Assembly: GCF_025370935.1 (NCBI RefSeq)
Contig: NC_133481.1
Coordinates: forward strand, 5,413,686 to 5,477,685
Length of the DNA stretch: 64,000 bases
Origin: Choristoneura fumiferana
Lineage: Eukaryota; Arthropoda; Insecta; Lepidoptera; Tortricidae
Direction of reading: 5' to 3'
Under the pieces are notes generated by a model. The model was given only the letters and a program-made list of their open reading frames with translations, was not told the DNA's origin and ran no database searches. A program made the position numbers and the translations under genes. Every line of letters begins with the position of its first letter. Position 1 is the stretch's first letter. Below are positions 55,651 through 64,000 of this stretch, one piece after another.

Positions 55651-56139
55651 CATCAATTTTATTATATCCACGCATTATTTTGCACCTAACTACAGTTACA
55701 GACAGCGTCCGGCGTTAAAAGGCTTGACTCGGTACGTACAGTAGTTAGCTCTTTCATGGATAAATTAGTTTGAAGTAGATAACATAAAAGCGCAAAAAAT
55801 AACACTTATAAGGTAGTAAATCGGCTGATTTAGTTACTTAAAATAACTAAATATAACATCATTTAAATTACTTGGATTAATTATGTGACCGTTCATAGCA
55901 TAGGATCATTCTGTCGACCATTGTTAAGAACAACGTGTCGATAATTTTTAAAAATAATTAAATACCTAATCACATGCCGAGTCGTGACCTTGTTTAAACT
56001 AAGTCCGTAGAAGACGTAATCATGTCATGCGTTTAGGTATGTGTTAAGTGTTGTGGTGTTTTTAAGTGTACTTGATATGGGAAATTGGAAATGTTGACGA
56101 GTAGGTAACATTTCAAATAAATGTTTTTTTGCAAAAAAA

Positions 56140-56320
56140 ACAAGCTGAGATATGAGGTGCATAGGGAAATTCGTGTCGGTACCGTTGACCATCAGTGGTG
56201 TAGCGGTATAGCACGCGGTACGGATTACCGAGGACCTGGGTTCGATTCCCAGTGATGGTCTTATTTTTCTGTTTTTTTCTGTGCATCTATATTTCAGTTT
56301 GTATTTTCAATTTACATTTC
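56140..56320 (+). mobile_element. SINE with well-preserved tRNA-like head
   Basis: 56190-56262 folds like a tRNA: 7-bp acceptor GACCATC/GATGGTC, CGGT/ACCG anticodon stem, box B GGTTCGATTCC. Position 33 is C rather than T and the D arm is poor, and a shared SINE body (CTGTGCATCTATATTTCAGT) follows. Same family as the pair at 33790-34125. Confidence 0.75.
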
Positions 56321-56557
56321 AAATATCTATAAAACATGGAAAACAGTCCGTTTAACCGGAGTAGCTAGGACAGCTCGCTCCCCGCCGCCCGCGCCCGCGC
56401 CCGCACCCCGCTCTGACCTCACCAGGAAGACGATGTTATTTCCACTCCAGAAATACAACACTGGATGAAGAGTATCGAAGACAGTCTAGTGAGGTGTGTG
56501 CCATTGCAGAAGCTGGAAAGCTGAATACGGTACAGAAATTGCGTATCAGTAATTTAT

Positions 56558-56685
56558 TAATGTCTTAAACTTTCGGGATTTTCACTTATCACGAGTAACC
56601 ACGGCCACTGTAATGTTGCCGAAACGTCGAAGTAAATATTACTCGTGTGTGTTAGCGTGATAAGTCCTGTGCGTGGTATTTTGAC
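56558..56685. mobile_element. 128-bp foldback insertion with 14-bp target duplication
   Basis: TATCAGTAATTTAT is present at 56544-56557 and again at 56686-56699. The insert contains CACTTATCACGAGTAA...TTACTCGTG...CGTGATAAGT (nested inverted repeats) and GCCGAAACGTCGAAG, a motif of Penelope/hammerhead-type lepidopteran repeats. Without the insert and one copy of the duplication the host gag frame continues. Confidence 0.8.
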
Positions 56686-57261
56686 TATCAGTAATTTATG
56701 CCGAAATGTAGGTCATGGTTTCCTTTGACGACATGGTTAGAGAAAATTAATAATTTCGTACAGCCGGAACATGTTACTTCTATCAACCATCTACGAGAAC
56801 AACAAATTGAAATCTAGCGATGAGACTAAATCTCTTGTCCAAAAATTGGTCAACCCCGAACAGATGAAGCTGCAAGTTAAAGGTTTGCGCAAGAGTCGTA
56901 ATGGTGGTGTCGTAATTAGCACAGAAAACAATTGAGGATATCGAGAAATTGAAACAATCCGCCCAGATAAAAAACTCAGGCCTTACGATCGACGAAACGT
57001 AGGTCCTAGAATAATAGTAGTTATAGGAGTGCCCACATCCATGTTGGAAATCTACGTTATTTCCTGTTTGTACCACTAAAATTTAGCCGATAATCCTCAA
57101 TGTGATAGTTACGATACGTTTTTCAGCACAATTAGGATGAGCCACGAGTCGGGAAAAAAGTATTCTGAAACTTGTAATTATGGCATATAAGTGCCTGCTG
57201 CTATACGTAAAGCCCTAATTAGTAAAGACAAAGTATTTATTAATTGGTCATCTTGCCCCTG

Positions 57262-57655
57262 TTAGAGACTTTACAGCATCTGCGCTACAAGGACGTGCTC
57301 AAGAGGCACCTTAACGCTTGCGGAATTGATCTTACAGGTTGGGAGGGGCTTGCTTCGAACAGGTCTTCGTAGCGTTCTACCATCTTCAGATCGATTGGCA
57401 CTTTTGAAGAGAACCGCTTGACAGCACTCGATCTCAAACATCAAATTTTAAAAGACAGACCCAACCCTCCTATGCTTATACATACAATTCACAAGGCCAA
57501 CTCTATTGTGCACCCTGCGATAGAGTTTTCAAGACTAAGTTCGGTCTAGCGAGCCATATTAGAGCGCACGCTAGAAAATAAGTGTTTTTCTTTGTTATTA
57601 TAATGCTTTTTGCAAAAATTTTCAATGGATATATTTAGTCAGGGTCGCCGTCATC
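57262..57655 (+). mobile_element. RTE-type LINE 3' end with C2H2-like finger
   Basis: LRYKDVLKRHLNACGID..GWE and, near 57506-57580, LYCAPCDRVFKTKFGLASHI (C-x2-C...H-x3-H) are the C-terminal signature of RTE-clade pol proteins in insects. A short tail ends at about 57655 with GTCGCCGTCATCG. It is inserted into the Jockey/R1-type gag. Confidence 0.75.
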
Positions 57656-58129
57656 GAAACCGATGTGGAGGACTATATATTTAGATGTTATAAGTCTCAG
57701 CAATATGGTCATGCTGCCAAGTTTTGTCGGGAGTCAACCGTCACCTGCGGCCACTGTGGCGAGCAAGGCCACACCATAAAAGAATGCCAAAAGAAGTCAG
57801 ATGATGCAAAGTGCGCTACTTGCTTGCATTTAAAAAAACCAAGCAACCGTATTACAGGTGATGCTGTCTGTCCGGCAAGAATTATGGCTGAAAAAGGTAT
57901 ATCATGGGCACATGTACAATAGATTACGAAGGCAACAAATAGCCACATTGCAACTAACTTTGTAAGAATAATATATTTTTTAATAATTTATACCACTGAA
58001 CTAAAAGAGTTTCCTTGCTCACCCGCGACCTTACGATAGCTAAGCTTATGCAAAATATGCGTGTTCATGCAGTTCCTCCACCTCCACACTGAACACACAC
58101 AAATCACACAAACACATCTATCACCACCA

Positions 58130-58190
58130 CCACACTACACTGACGCGTTTCGAACTCAACCAGAGCTCATCTTCAGAGCAACACAACCGT
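58130..58190 (-). ncRNA. hammerhead-ribozyme-like motif (Penelope-type)
   Basis: On the minus strand CTGAAGA (core CTGANGA) is followed by stem II TGAGCTC/GAGTTCG with loop TGGTT, then GAAAC, GC, GTC. This matches the hammerhead consensus with the minimal stem III typical of Penelope-like elements. Stem I is weak (CT/AG with wobble extension). No Penelope RT is visible nearby, so it is a solo remnant or a non-autonomous derivative. Confidence 0.55.
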
Positions 58191-58319
58191 ACACCATGCT
58201 ACCAGTTGTTAGACTAACAAACCACAAGCACCATTTTAATTTGTCACTGTAACTCCCCAAGTACCCACATTATATTTTATGAAACAAAACAAAACTACCC
58301 ACAAATTATTAATTATTAT

Positions 58320-58422
58320 TATTATTGTTTCATAAAGACCTATCCAACGATACCCCACACTATAGGGTTGGATGAGAAAAAAAAACACCCCAGTTTACGT
58401 CTATGGGCTCCGGAACCCTAAA
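58320..58422 (+). repeat. end of the GACG/GACA repeat family
   Basis: AAGACCTATCCAACGATACC ... GGGCTCCGGAACCCTAAAAA corresponds to 11599-11640 plus the terminal module of 11860-11878, internally deleted. Confidence 0.6.
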
Positions 58423-58424
58423 AA

Positions 58425-60200
58425 ACAAACATTGGAACATAGAACTTCCTCCTTTTTTCATAGAACTTCCTCCACAGTTACCGCTAACTGCGTTTAACTA
58501 GCCAAAACATCATAACTGCAATTATGATGTTTTATATCAAAACCATGAAACCGTTAATGCCAACTGGTCACAACAGAACGCTGCAATTTTAAGTATTAGA
58601 TGACCACTACACGGAAACCGATGGTGTTGAATTGTTGATCACTGGCCTAGACTGCTCATCCCCAAGGACTCGCTTGTAAAAAACTGAAGTGCGAGTCGCA
58701 TTCGACATAAGTAACGGGTGCAAATAACACATTAAAAAAACACATTTATTGTTGTATGGGGCCCCCTTCATTTTAACTGTTTTTACCTACTTTCATTTTC
58801 TTAATTGTTATAGTAGGAAATTATTTTTTCTCAATCATATTTTCTTCTTGCATATTTGATCAAGGAACAGGTTTCTAATGAGTATTCATTTTATTTTCAC
58901 TTCTCATGTTCGTAAACTTCGTATTTGTAGTAGATCTGCTGCGGGAATACTAATGCTGCTACGTAATGCGGGATATCAGGAACACATCATCATTATGATC
59001 ATCATCATCATCATTGTAGTACTGAAAAATTGGAATGTTTACTTATTGCGGTGCAAAAGCCCTGTGACAGACAGACAGCGGATCCCTAGTAATAGTCTCT
59101 TTGGCACCCTTTGGGTACAGAATCCTAAAAATCGCAGTCGATGAATCTCATAGGTACATACTTAGCTGGTTTCATGTCGCGTACAGTCATAACGCGTCGC
59201 TGCTCCCGACTCGCTTTTTAATCAACGACGGACCCGAGAAAAAACGAAAAACCGCTCGCAATTGCATGCCAGCGACTCCGTATTGAAATAAGTAAGGTTG
59301 GTTAGTGAAAATTAAATTATAAAAAAAAACGCCAGCTTAAACTAGTTTAAGTTTCCCCGAAGAGCGAGGGGGTGGGGAGGCGGGTGGACTTTCTCGGCAA
59401 AGCCAGATAGTCTTATAATAAGAATGATAATTCCTTTTATCTATTTGGACGCTAAGCCGACTCATTAACTCCAAGTTTATGGCCGGATTTCCATTCTATC
59501 ACCCCTTTGGGTCTACTTCATAAATATTCGTTTATTATTTCGTATGAAATTCAGATGTATTTTAACTGAATAAAGGCAATGTCCCCGATCCGCAGTGGGC
59601 CCGGCTGTAGTCCACTCCTCTCGTAAAAGGTCTGTGCGCGGCAGTGGGAGGAAGGTATATCTTTAGGGTGAATTATTTATTTGTTTTATTTAGGCCGGTG
59701 TATTTTTTTTATAAATTGCCGGCTTAGTGGCTTTTACTTCTATAAGCTAGGCATGGGTAGGAGATATATTATATCCCTCTTCAGAGTATCGCTTGAGAAG
59801 AGAAACCGCTCACGTTTGGTCGCAGTGCGTGGTAAACTTAAAGTTACTGAATGATTGACAGACAACGCAAAACCTAAACTATTAGAGTAGAGCTAGCGAC
59901 CTCAATTTTGGTAGACATATTTCTTGAGAATCTTAGAGGTGCTCTGTGAAGGGACTTCTCGACATTTTCACGGATAGGGAATAAAAGGATTTATATTTTC
60001 GACTACAATTGCTTCTATCTTCTTACTAGAGACTTCAAAACGACTGATTTTTCTGTTTTATAGTTTTTGAGTTAGGTACCTAAAGTAACTTATAAATCGG
60101 CCACATAGTACCTAGGTGATAAAGACCCTACATGTAATACATTACGCAAAAAGGCTAATGTCAAATTGTGCGGAGAACCGCTTGAAATAACCTAATTACT
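58425..60200. other. no recognisable gene
   Basis: It contains a short GACAGACAGACAGCGG...CAGAATCCTAAAAA repeat piece near 59065-59130 and a piece near 58890-58960 resembling 6170-6230 inverted. Otherwise no domain or splice-supported exon. Confidence 0.45.
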
Positions 60201-60203
60201 TAC

Positions 60204-61983
60204 TAGGGTAAAACCTCCAGTGAATGAACACTTAAGAAATTTTCTACTTTGAAAAATCACTACTCTGTACTTATTAATAATTGTAATGGTTTTATGTAAT
60301 TTAATCAATCGTTATTAATAAAGAAGAATTTAATTTCTGCGATTTTTTATTACGTGTATAGTTTTTGAGTTATGGAAGAATTTATAAAAAAGTACCCAAA
60401 AACCTAGTAAATGAACAAAAAAGTTAATGAATGAACAGATTAAAACCCAGTGAATGAACATTATTTAGATAGTTTTAATCAACATTTAGAAAAGCATTTT
60501 TAACATAAAACGAAGTCTTCTTCTTCAGTTATTATTATATAAAATCTTGAGGTAGGTACAGCACCTTCAGTATTCCAATTTTGTTTCTGTATTACAAAAA
60601 TACATATATAATTCTATTAAAGTAGGTACAAATTAAGCACCTTATATCTTGATTAATTACTTTTTTAAAAACTAGTACCTCAAATAGATAATTTTTCCGA
60701 GTGAACTTTATAGACGGTTATATCAAGGTTCAATTTTGTTGACATATTGATTTAGATAAGTACGAGATTTTTTCAGTGACGATAATCCGAGCTTTATAAT
60801 AAAACTTAATAAATAACAAACATTAAACTCCATTGATACTCGTATTCTAATCAGTCTGTAATCAGTCTCTAATTAGTTAAAAGTATCATCATTTGGGACA
60901 AAAAAATCTTAACAACCCAATTTTTAATTATAGATTGTGGCTAATAACAATAAGCAACTTACTACAAGCAAAATCTACATCATTTTTTTAATCATTTTTA
61001 ATTTATATAAAAATAAAAATCGATCAAAATAAATCAATAAAACAAAAAAATATATAATTATATTGTAATTCATGACAAATAAAAGGTACACATTAACTGA
61101 ACAATTGTTTTAACTGTTCCTATTTCCTTTCCTCGCAATCCTTATTTTCTCCTCGACGTGTCTATCCACCCTCGTTGTACCGGCTCGGGTGACATATGAA
61201 CGTTTGGGTAAAATGGCTTGTTTTATGCTCTTGTTGTACAATCTAATATTATTTAACAAGTCCAATTTAGGAAGTAAAACTATCGTGCATTTCGATCACG
61301 TCCATCGTTACCTACGTTGTCATACATAGGGTTAGTAGGTATCTAGTAAATGAACAAAGCCAAATTTCTATAGTCCATTTACTAGATTTTTCATTCCTAT
61401 GAATGAACACGTAGTGTCCCAATACTAGTTCAAAGAAACAGAATCGTTTTCTATGCAGAATCTGAAAACACAACCTTAATACGATTACGTTAACATTTAA
61501 TTTTAGGAAAAAAACTATATTGAGCCGACACCAGTAAATGAACAGACTGTTCATTCACTGGTTTAGAACATTTGATATGCCAGTAATGGACACCTAAAAA
61601 TATCAACTTAACCGCAAAATAAGCCACTAAAGAGTACAATTATAGAAGATTTAACTCTTAAACTAACCAATAGCTAAACTTTATAGTGGTATACATGAAA
61701 TAAGCAGTTCAAATGTTACTCCAAACATGCACTGTTCTTAATTGGGATCTAATTTTTCCATACAAAACTTCAAAAGCAGAAATACGTGAATTTCAAACGC
61801 CTGCCATGTTGAAATTGGTCGAAAATAAATTTACCGATTGTTGCCATTGCATAGGAAATCGAGTTGCCGGTAAGAAAAAAAATACGACAGTTGGTGGAAA
61901 TGGCTATATTGCTTATTTTAGGCAAAAAACGTGATTTTGTTCATTCACTGGGGGGGGGTTCATTCACTGGAGGGTTTACCCTA
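60204..61983. mobile_element. non-autonomous DNA transposon with TGAATGAAC subterminal repeats
   Basis: The left end TAGGGTAAAACCTCCAGTGA ATGAAC and right end (inverted) TAGGGTAAACCCTCCAGTGA ATGAAC form ~26-bp terminal inverted repeats. The motif C(A/T)AGT(G/A)AATGAACA or its complement recurs at about 60218, 60405, 60427, 60447, 61344, 61375, 61397, 61530, 61546, 61939 and 61958, clustered toward both ends as expected for transposase-binding sites. No transposase ORF: the 61713-61934 frame has no recognisable domain. Superfamily not assigned; no clear target duplication. Confidence 0.75.
61137..61262 (-). repeat. dispersed repeat, partner of 5735-5870
   Basis: Reverse complement of 5735-5870: CTCCTCGACGTGTCTATCCA ... 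ACCGGCTCGGGTGACATATG ... TTATGCTCTTGTTGTACAAT. Nested within the element at 60204-61983. Confidence 0.7.
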
Positions 61984-62577
61984 CATGCATTTGGTATTCT
62001 TAAGCATAATTTATTTCAGTGTAAAACTTTTATTTTACTTAAAAATTACACGACTACTAAAAGATTTTTTAACTCAGAAATGTTACTACAGTATAAATAA
62101 ATATTTAGAAGAATAAAGAAAAATAGTTATCCTGTTATTATTATTGTAATTAAAGATGATCTCATTGCACTAGGTATTACTTGTCCTGTTATCTATTCAT
62201 TCTGTGATACCACAAGTTCTAAGTTTATGTTATTTCTAGATAAATGTAGTTTATTTAGATACCTTACATAAAGTTAATTTATAAGTGTTCCTTAAACCTC
62301 TTCCTAAAAATTACATGAGGTTAAAATAGCATAATATGTTATGTATAAGTTAATTAATGTAATTAATTTAAAAATTGCCACGCCCCAACAGGGCATCATT
62401 TTTTATATTTTTTTGTAAAAGTTGTTGCAATAGATAAATACTGAATACTAAACTTATATGTACTTTAAACGTTTAAGAGGTTTTTCTTAGATTTAGAGTA
62501 CCAGTTTTTTTCATCGAAAATAAATCTACACAAAAACGGAACATAGTTGTGATCTGATAATCTAAACGGTTACTTAC

Positions 62578-62667
62578 ATTTTCTGAATTAATGACGATTT
62601 TTTGGAATTGATCAAAGTCTTGTTTCAAACGTTTCGAAGAAATGAGAACTGGCACGTGCTCTTCCAT
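62578..62667 (-). CDS. second copy of RNF8-like exon 1
   Basis: Minus strand ATG at 62667, 30 codons, followed by donor GTAAGT at 62577-62572. Identical base for base to exon 1 at 30098-30187. The rest of the gene is not downstream in this orientation, so as assembled it is an orphan first exon. If the locus can invert it would be a functional alternative start. Confidence 0.8.
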
Positions 62668-63165
62668 TTTACATGTATAATCACACTGTATATGTGTAGA
62701 TAAAAAGAGACGATTAATTAGGCTGTTATTTAATAATAACAAACTACCAAAATCCAGTAGACATTAAAAAACGTTCATTTGAAAGAGGAATAATGGGTAG
62801 TGTCAGTCTTTGGTGTCAGTTTCTCAGTTTCAGTCATTGTTTTCTATGGTCAGTTTGGTTGGCCTTAGTTTGGCATTCGTTATTGCGGGCTGCCTGCCGT
62901 GCCATTTTTTTTTAATGATATTATTATCCAAATTAAAAATCATTCAAGGTGCTTGCTTAGTAAAAACATACTCTAACTTTATATATTTTGCACTGAATTT
63001 GTTAGATTACGTGTAAAGTAATTATGTCTGTAATATTGTCTATGGTCCAAGAGAGGTTTTTTAAAAAAATAAAATTATTGTCAATGGACGACCGACAAGG
63101 AAGCACAAGACGTGTTTAATTTCTCCCATTTAATAAAAATATAATCCTCCCCGCGCCCCAACACA

Positions 63166-63183
63166 TGGTGTCAGAAGTGGGAT
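63166..63183 (+). other. tRNA-Leu primer-binding site next to an LTR-like end
   Basis: CCCCGCGCCCCAACACA then TGGTGTCAGAAGTGGGA, which is complementary to the tRNA-Leu 3' end including CCA. It implies that the preceding ~250 bases are an LTR, although a TG start was not fixed. Arm A has the same site inverted at 29649-29664. Confidence 0.55.
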
Positions 63184-63337
63184 GTCCTGGATTTTTAAGA
63201 AATAAGTCCGGCCGGATCGAGCGGCTCGTGAACGCCGTCACACTCACTCGCTCCACTTTTGCGCTCGGCTCGGATCGGATCGGATCGGATCTTTCGGACT
63301 AACGTTTAGTGTCTATACCACAAACACAGAGATACAG

Positions 63338-63468
63338 CTGGGCTACTACGAAACTCGTAACTCGAAGTTCGTGTCGTGCTGTCCCTCTAACACTTACACT
63401 ATTTAATACGAGAGCGAGAGGGACCGCACGACACGAACTTCGAATTTCGAGTTTCGTAGTAGCCCTGC
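63338..63468. mobile_element. MITE (GGGCTACTACGAAA family) present only in arm B
   Basis: GGGCTACTACGAAACTCGTA ... GAGTTTCGTAGTAGCCCT with ~50-bp arms; same family as 36893-37028. Arm A has the uninterrupted sequence GATACAGAGAACTAAAT at this place (inverted, near 29497-29513), a natural empty site. Confidence 0.9.
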
Positions 63469-63676
63469 CGAGAACTAAATAACGTTGTCTATACTTTGCC
63501 GTGATACTTTGACGAAAAAAAGGGCGGGAACGTCAAATTATATAGGCGCTTTTTTTTCAAACTATTTTGAAAATTTCAGTTTTTAGCCCTTTTTCGGCCT
63601 TTGTTTTGTACTGTTTCGTACTTTTTCATTGGTTTTGACTATCAAAAATTACATTCCATAAGTGAGTTTTACACTA

Positions 63677-64000
63677 ATGGATGAAGATGCCGGGGGTGAG
63701 GTCTTCAGCTCCGCCCCCATAAAAAATGCAACTAAAAGAAGATTAATCTCACCAGAATGTGTTGAAAGAAGCAAAATTAAAATGACTTTCATCAAAAACA
63801 AGCGCGGTCTCTTCAAAGACCACCATGCTCTCTACGAAGACCTATCCAAAAAAGAATACCCGGTACTCATAAATTCAAGCTACTCACAGCCGATGGACTT
63901 GCTAAAGATCAACAAAGCATTAAAACATGTTCAAGGGGTTCAATATGTAAAAGCTGCCGGGAACTATTTTACCAAAGTATACTTTGGCTGTGCAAAAGAT
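63677..64000 (+). CDS. gag (ORF1) of the I-like element, arm B copy, partial
   Basis: ATG at 63677 (MDEDAGGEVFSS) opens a frame that runs through MTFIKNKRGLFKD (63782) to the window end without a stop. The arm A copy supplies the expected continuation, with a CCHC zinc-knuckle C-terminus. ORF1 proteins of this kind bind LINE RNA. Compared with arm A, this copy keeps the upstream 35 codons in frame, so 63677 is probably the real start. Confidence 0.8.
   Translation, partial: MDEDAGGEVFSSAPIKNATKRRLISPECVERSKIKMTFIKNKRGLFKDHHALYEDLSKKEYPVLINSSYSQPMDLLKINKALKHVQGVQYVKAAGNYFTKVYFGCAKD

Larger units (their letters stand above)
56426..57925 (+). pseudogene. gag of a Jockey/R1-type LINE, split by two insertions
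   Basis: Three pieces in order: 56426-56557 plus 56700-56735 (PEIQHWMKSIEDSLV...), 56790-57060 (KLVNPEQMKLQVKGLRKSRN), and 57660-57925 with zinc knuckles (RCYKSQQYGHAAKFC, CGHCGEQGHTIKEC, CATC). The first cysteine of the first knuckle pair reads serine (CYKS instead of CYKC). The gaps are filled by a 128-bp insert with target duplication (56558-56685) and an RTE fragment (about 57262-57655). Several stops and shifts are present. Pol is missing. Confidence 0.8.
62040..64000 (-). repeat. inverted duplication, arm B (continues past window)
   Basis: Reverse complement of 30720-28780. Differences from arm A: a 16-base insertion near 62066, an extra CTTTGGTGTCAGT near 62805, about 66 extra bases near 62850-62920, a MITE at 63338-63468, an extra GGATC repeat at 63280, and scattered single-base changes. 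Confidence 0.95.

Noticed and set aside
56190..56262. tRNA gene
   Set aside because: The acceptor stem and box B are good, but the D arm is poor, position 33 is C, and the same head plus body recurs at 33790-34125, so it is a SINE head.
57506..57580. Host C2H2 zinc-finger gene
   Set aside because: The single finger is at the usual C-terminal place of an RTE-type pol protein and is flanked by matching LINE sequence.

Overview
This window looks like nuclear DNA from a moth or butterfly (Lepidoptera). The basis is a set of dispersed repeats I recognise from lepidopteran genomes: tRNA-derived SINEs, Helitron-like elements containing ~150 bp sub-repeats, RTE-type LINE tails, TGACTT/TGAATT-tailed LINE ends and many foldback MITEs. 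The sequence is AT-rich and has two N gaps (100 and 280 Ns). No bacterial operon structure, rRNA or CRISPR array is visible.

The one clear host gene is a ten-exon RNF8-like E3 ubiquitin ligase on the + strand (30098-41898), assembled here from splice sites in consistent phase: exon 1, an FHA domain, a long coiled coil, a C3HC4 RING and an acidic/serine-rich tail. Its introns hold many MITEs and SINEs.

Layout. 1-18.4 kb: dispersed repeats only, including three adjacent Helitron-like copies (7381-11386), a 78-bp minisatellite, a GC-rich island (6.9-7.2 kb) and a hammerhead-like fold. 18.4-24.7 kb: Gypsy element 1 with ~370-bp LTRs and a tRNA-Leu primer site, full of one-base frameshifts. 24.8-29.3 kb (minus): an RNase H-bearing non-LTR element with an internal deletion and a nested Tc1/IR-DR transposon. 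30.1-41.9 kb: RNF8-like gene. 42.9-48.8 kb: Gypsy element 2, with identical 141-bp LTRs, open reading frames and two small membrane-protein ORFs ahead of gag. 49-53 kb: foldback repeats, then a decayed endogenous copy of part of a rhabdovirus-type polymerase (L) gene. 53.6-60 kb: satellite-like repeat at a gap, SINEs, a mosaic of LINE fragments and a second hammerhead-like fold. 60.2-62.0 kb: a non-autonomous DNA element with about ten copies of a TGAATGAAC motif. 62.0-64.0 kb: an almost identical inverted copy of 28.6-30.7 kb.

That inverted pair is the most striking structure. Each arm carries RNF8 exon 1 and its upstream DNA plus the start of the same gag ORF, and both exon 1 copies point inward at the ~31-kb interval holding the other nine exons. 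An inversion between the arms would put exons 2-10 behind the other exon 1 with the same splicing. Many frameshifts and LTR differences fall in short homopolymers, so part of the apparent decay may be residual long-read error.
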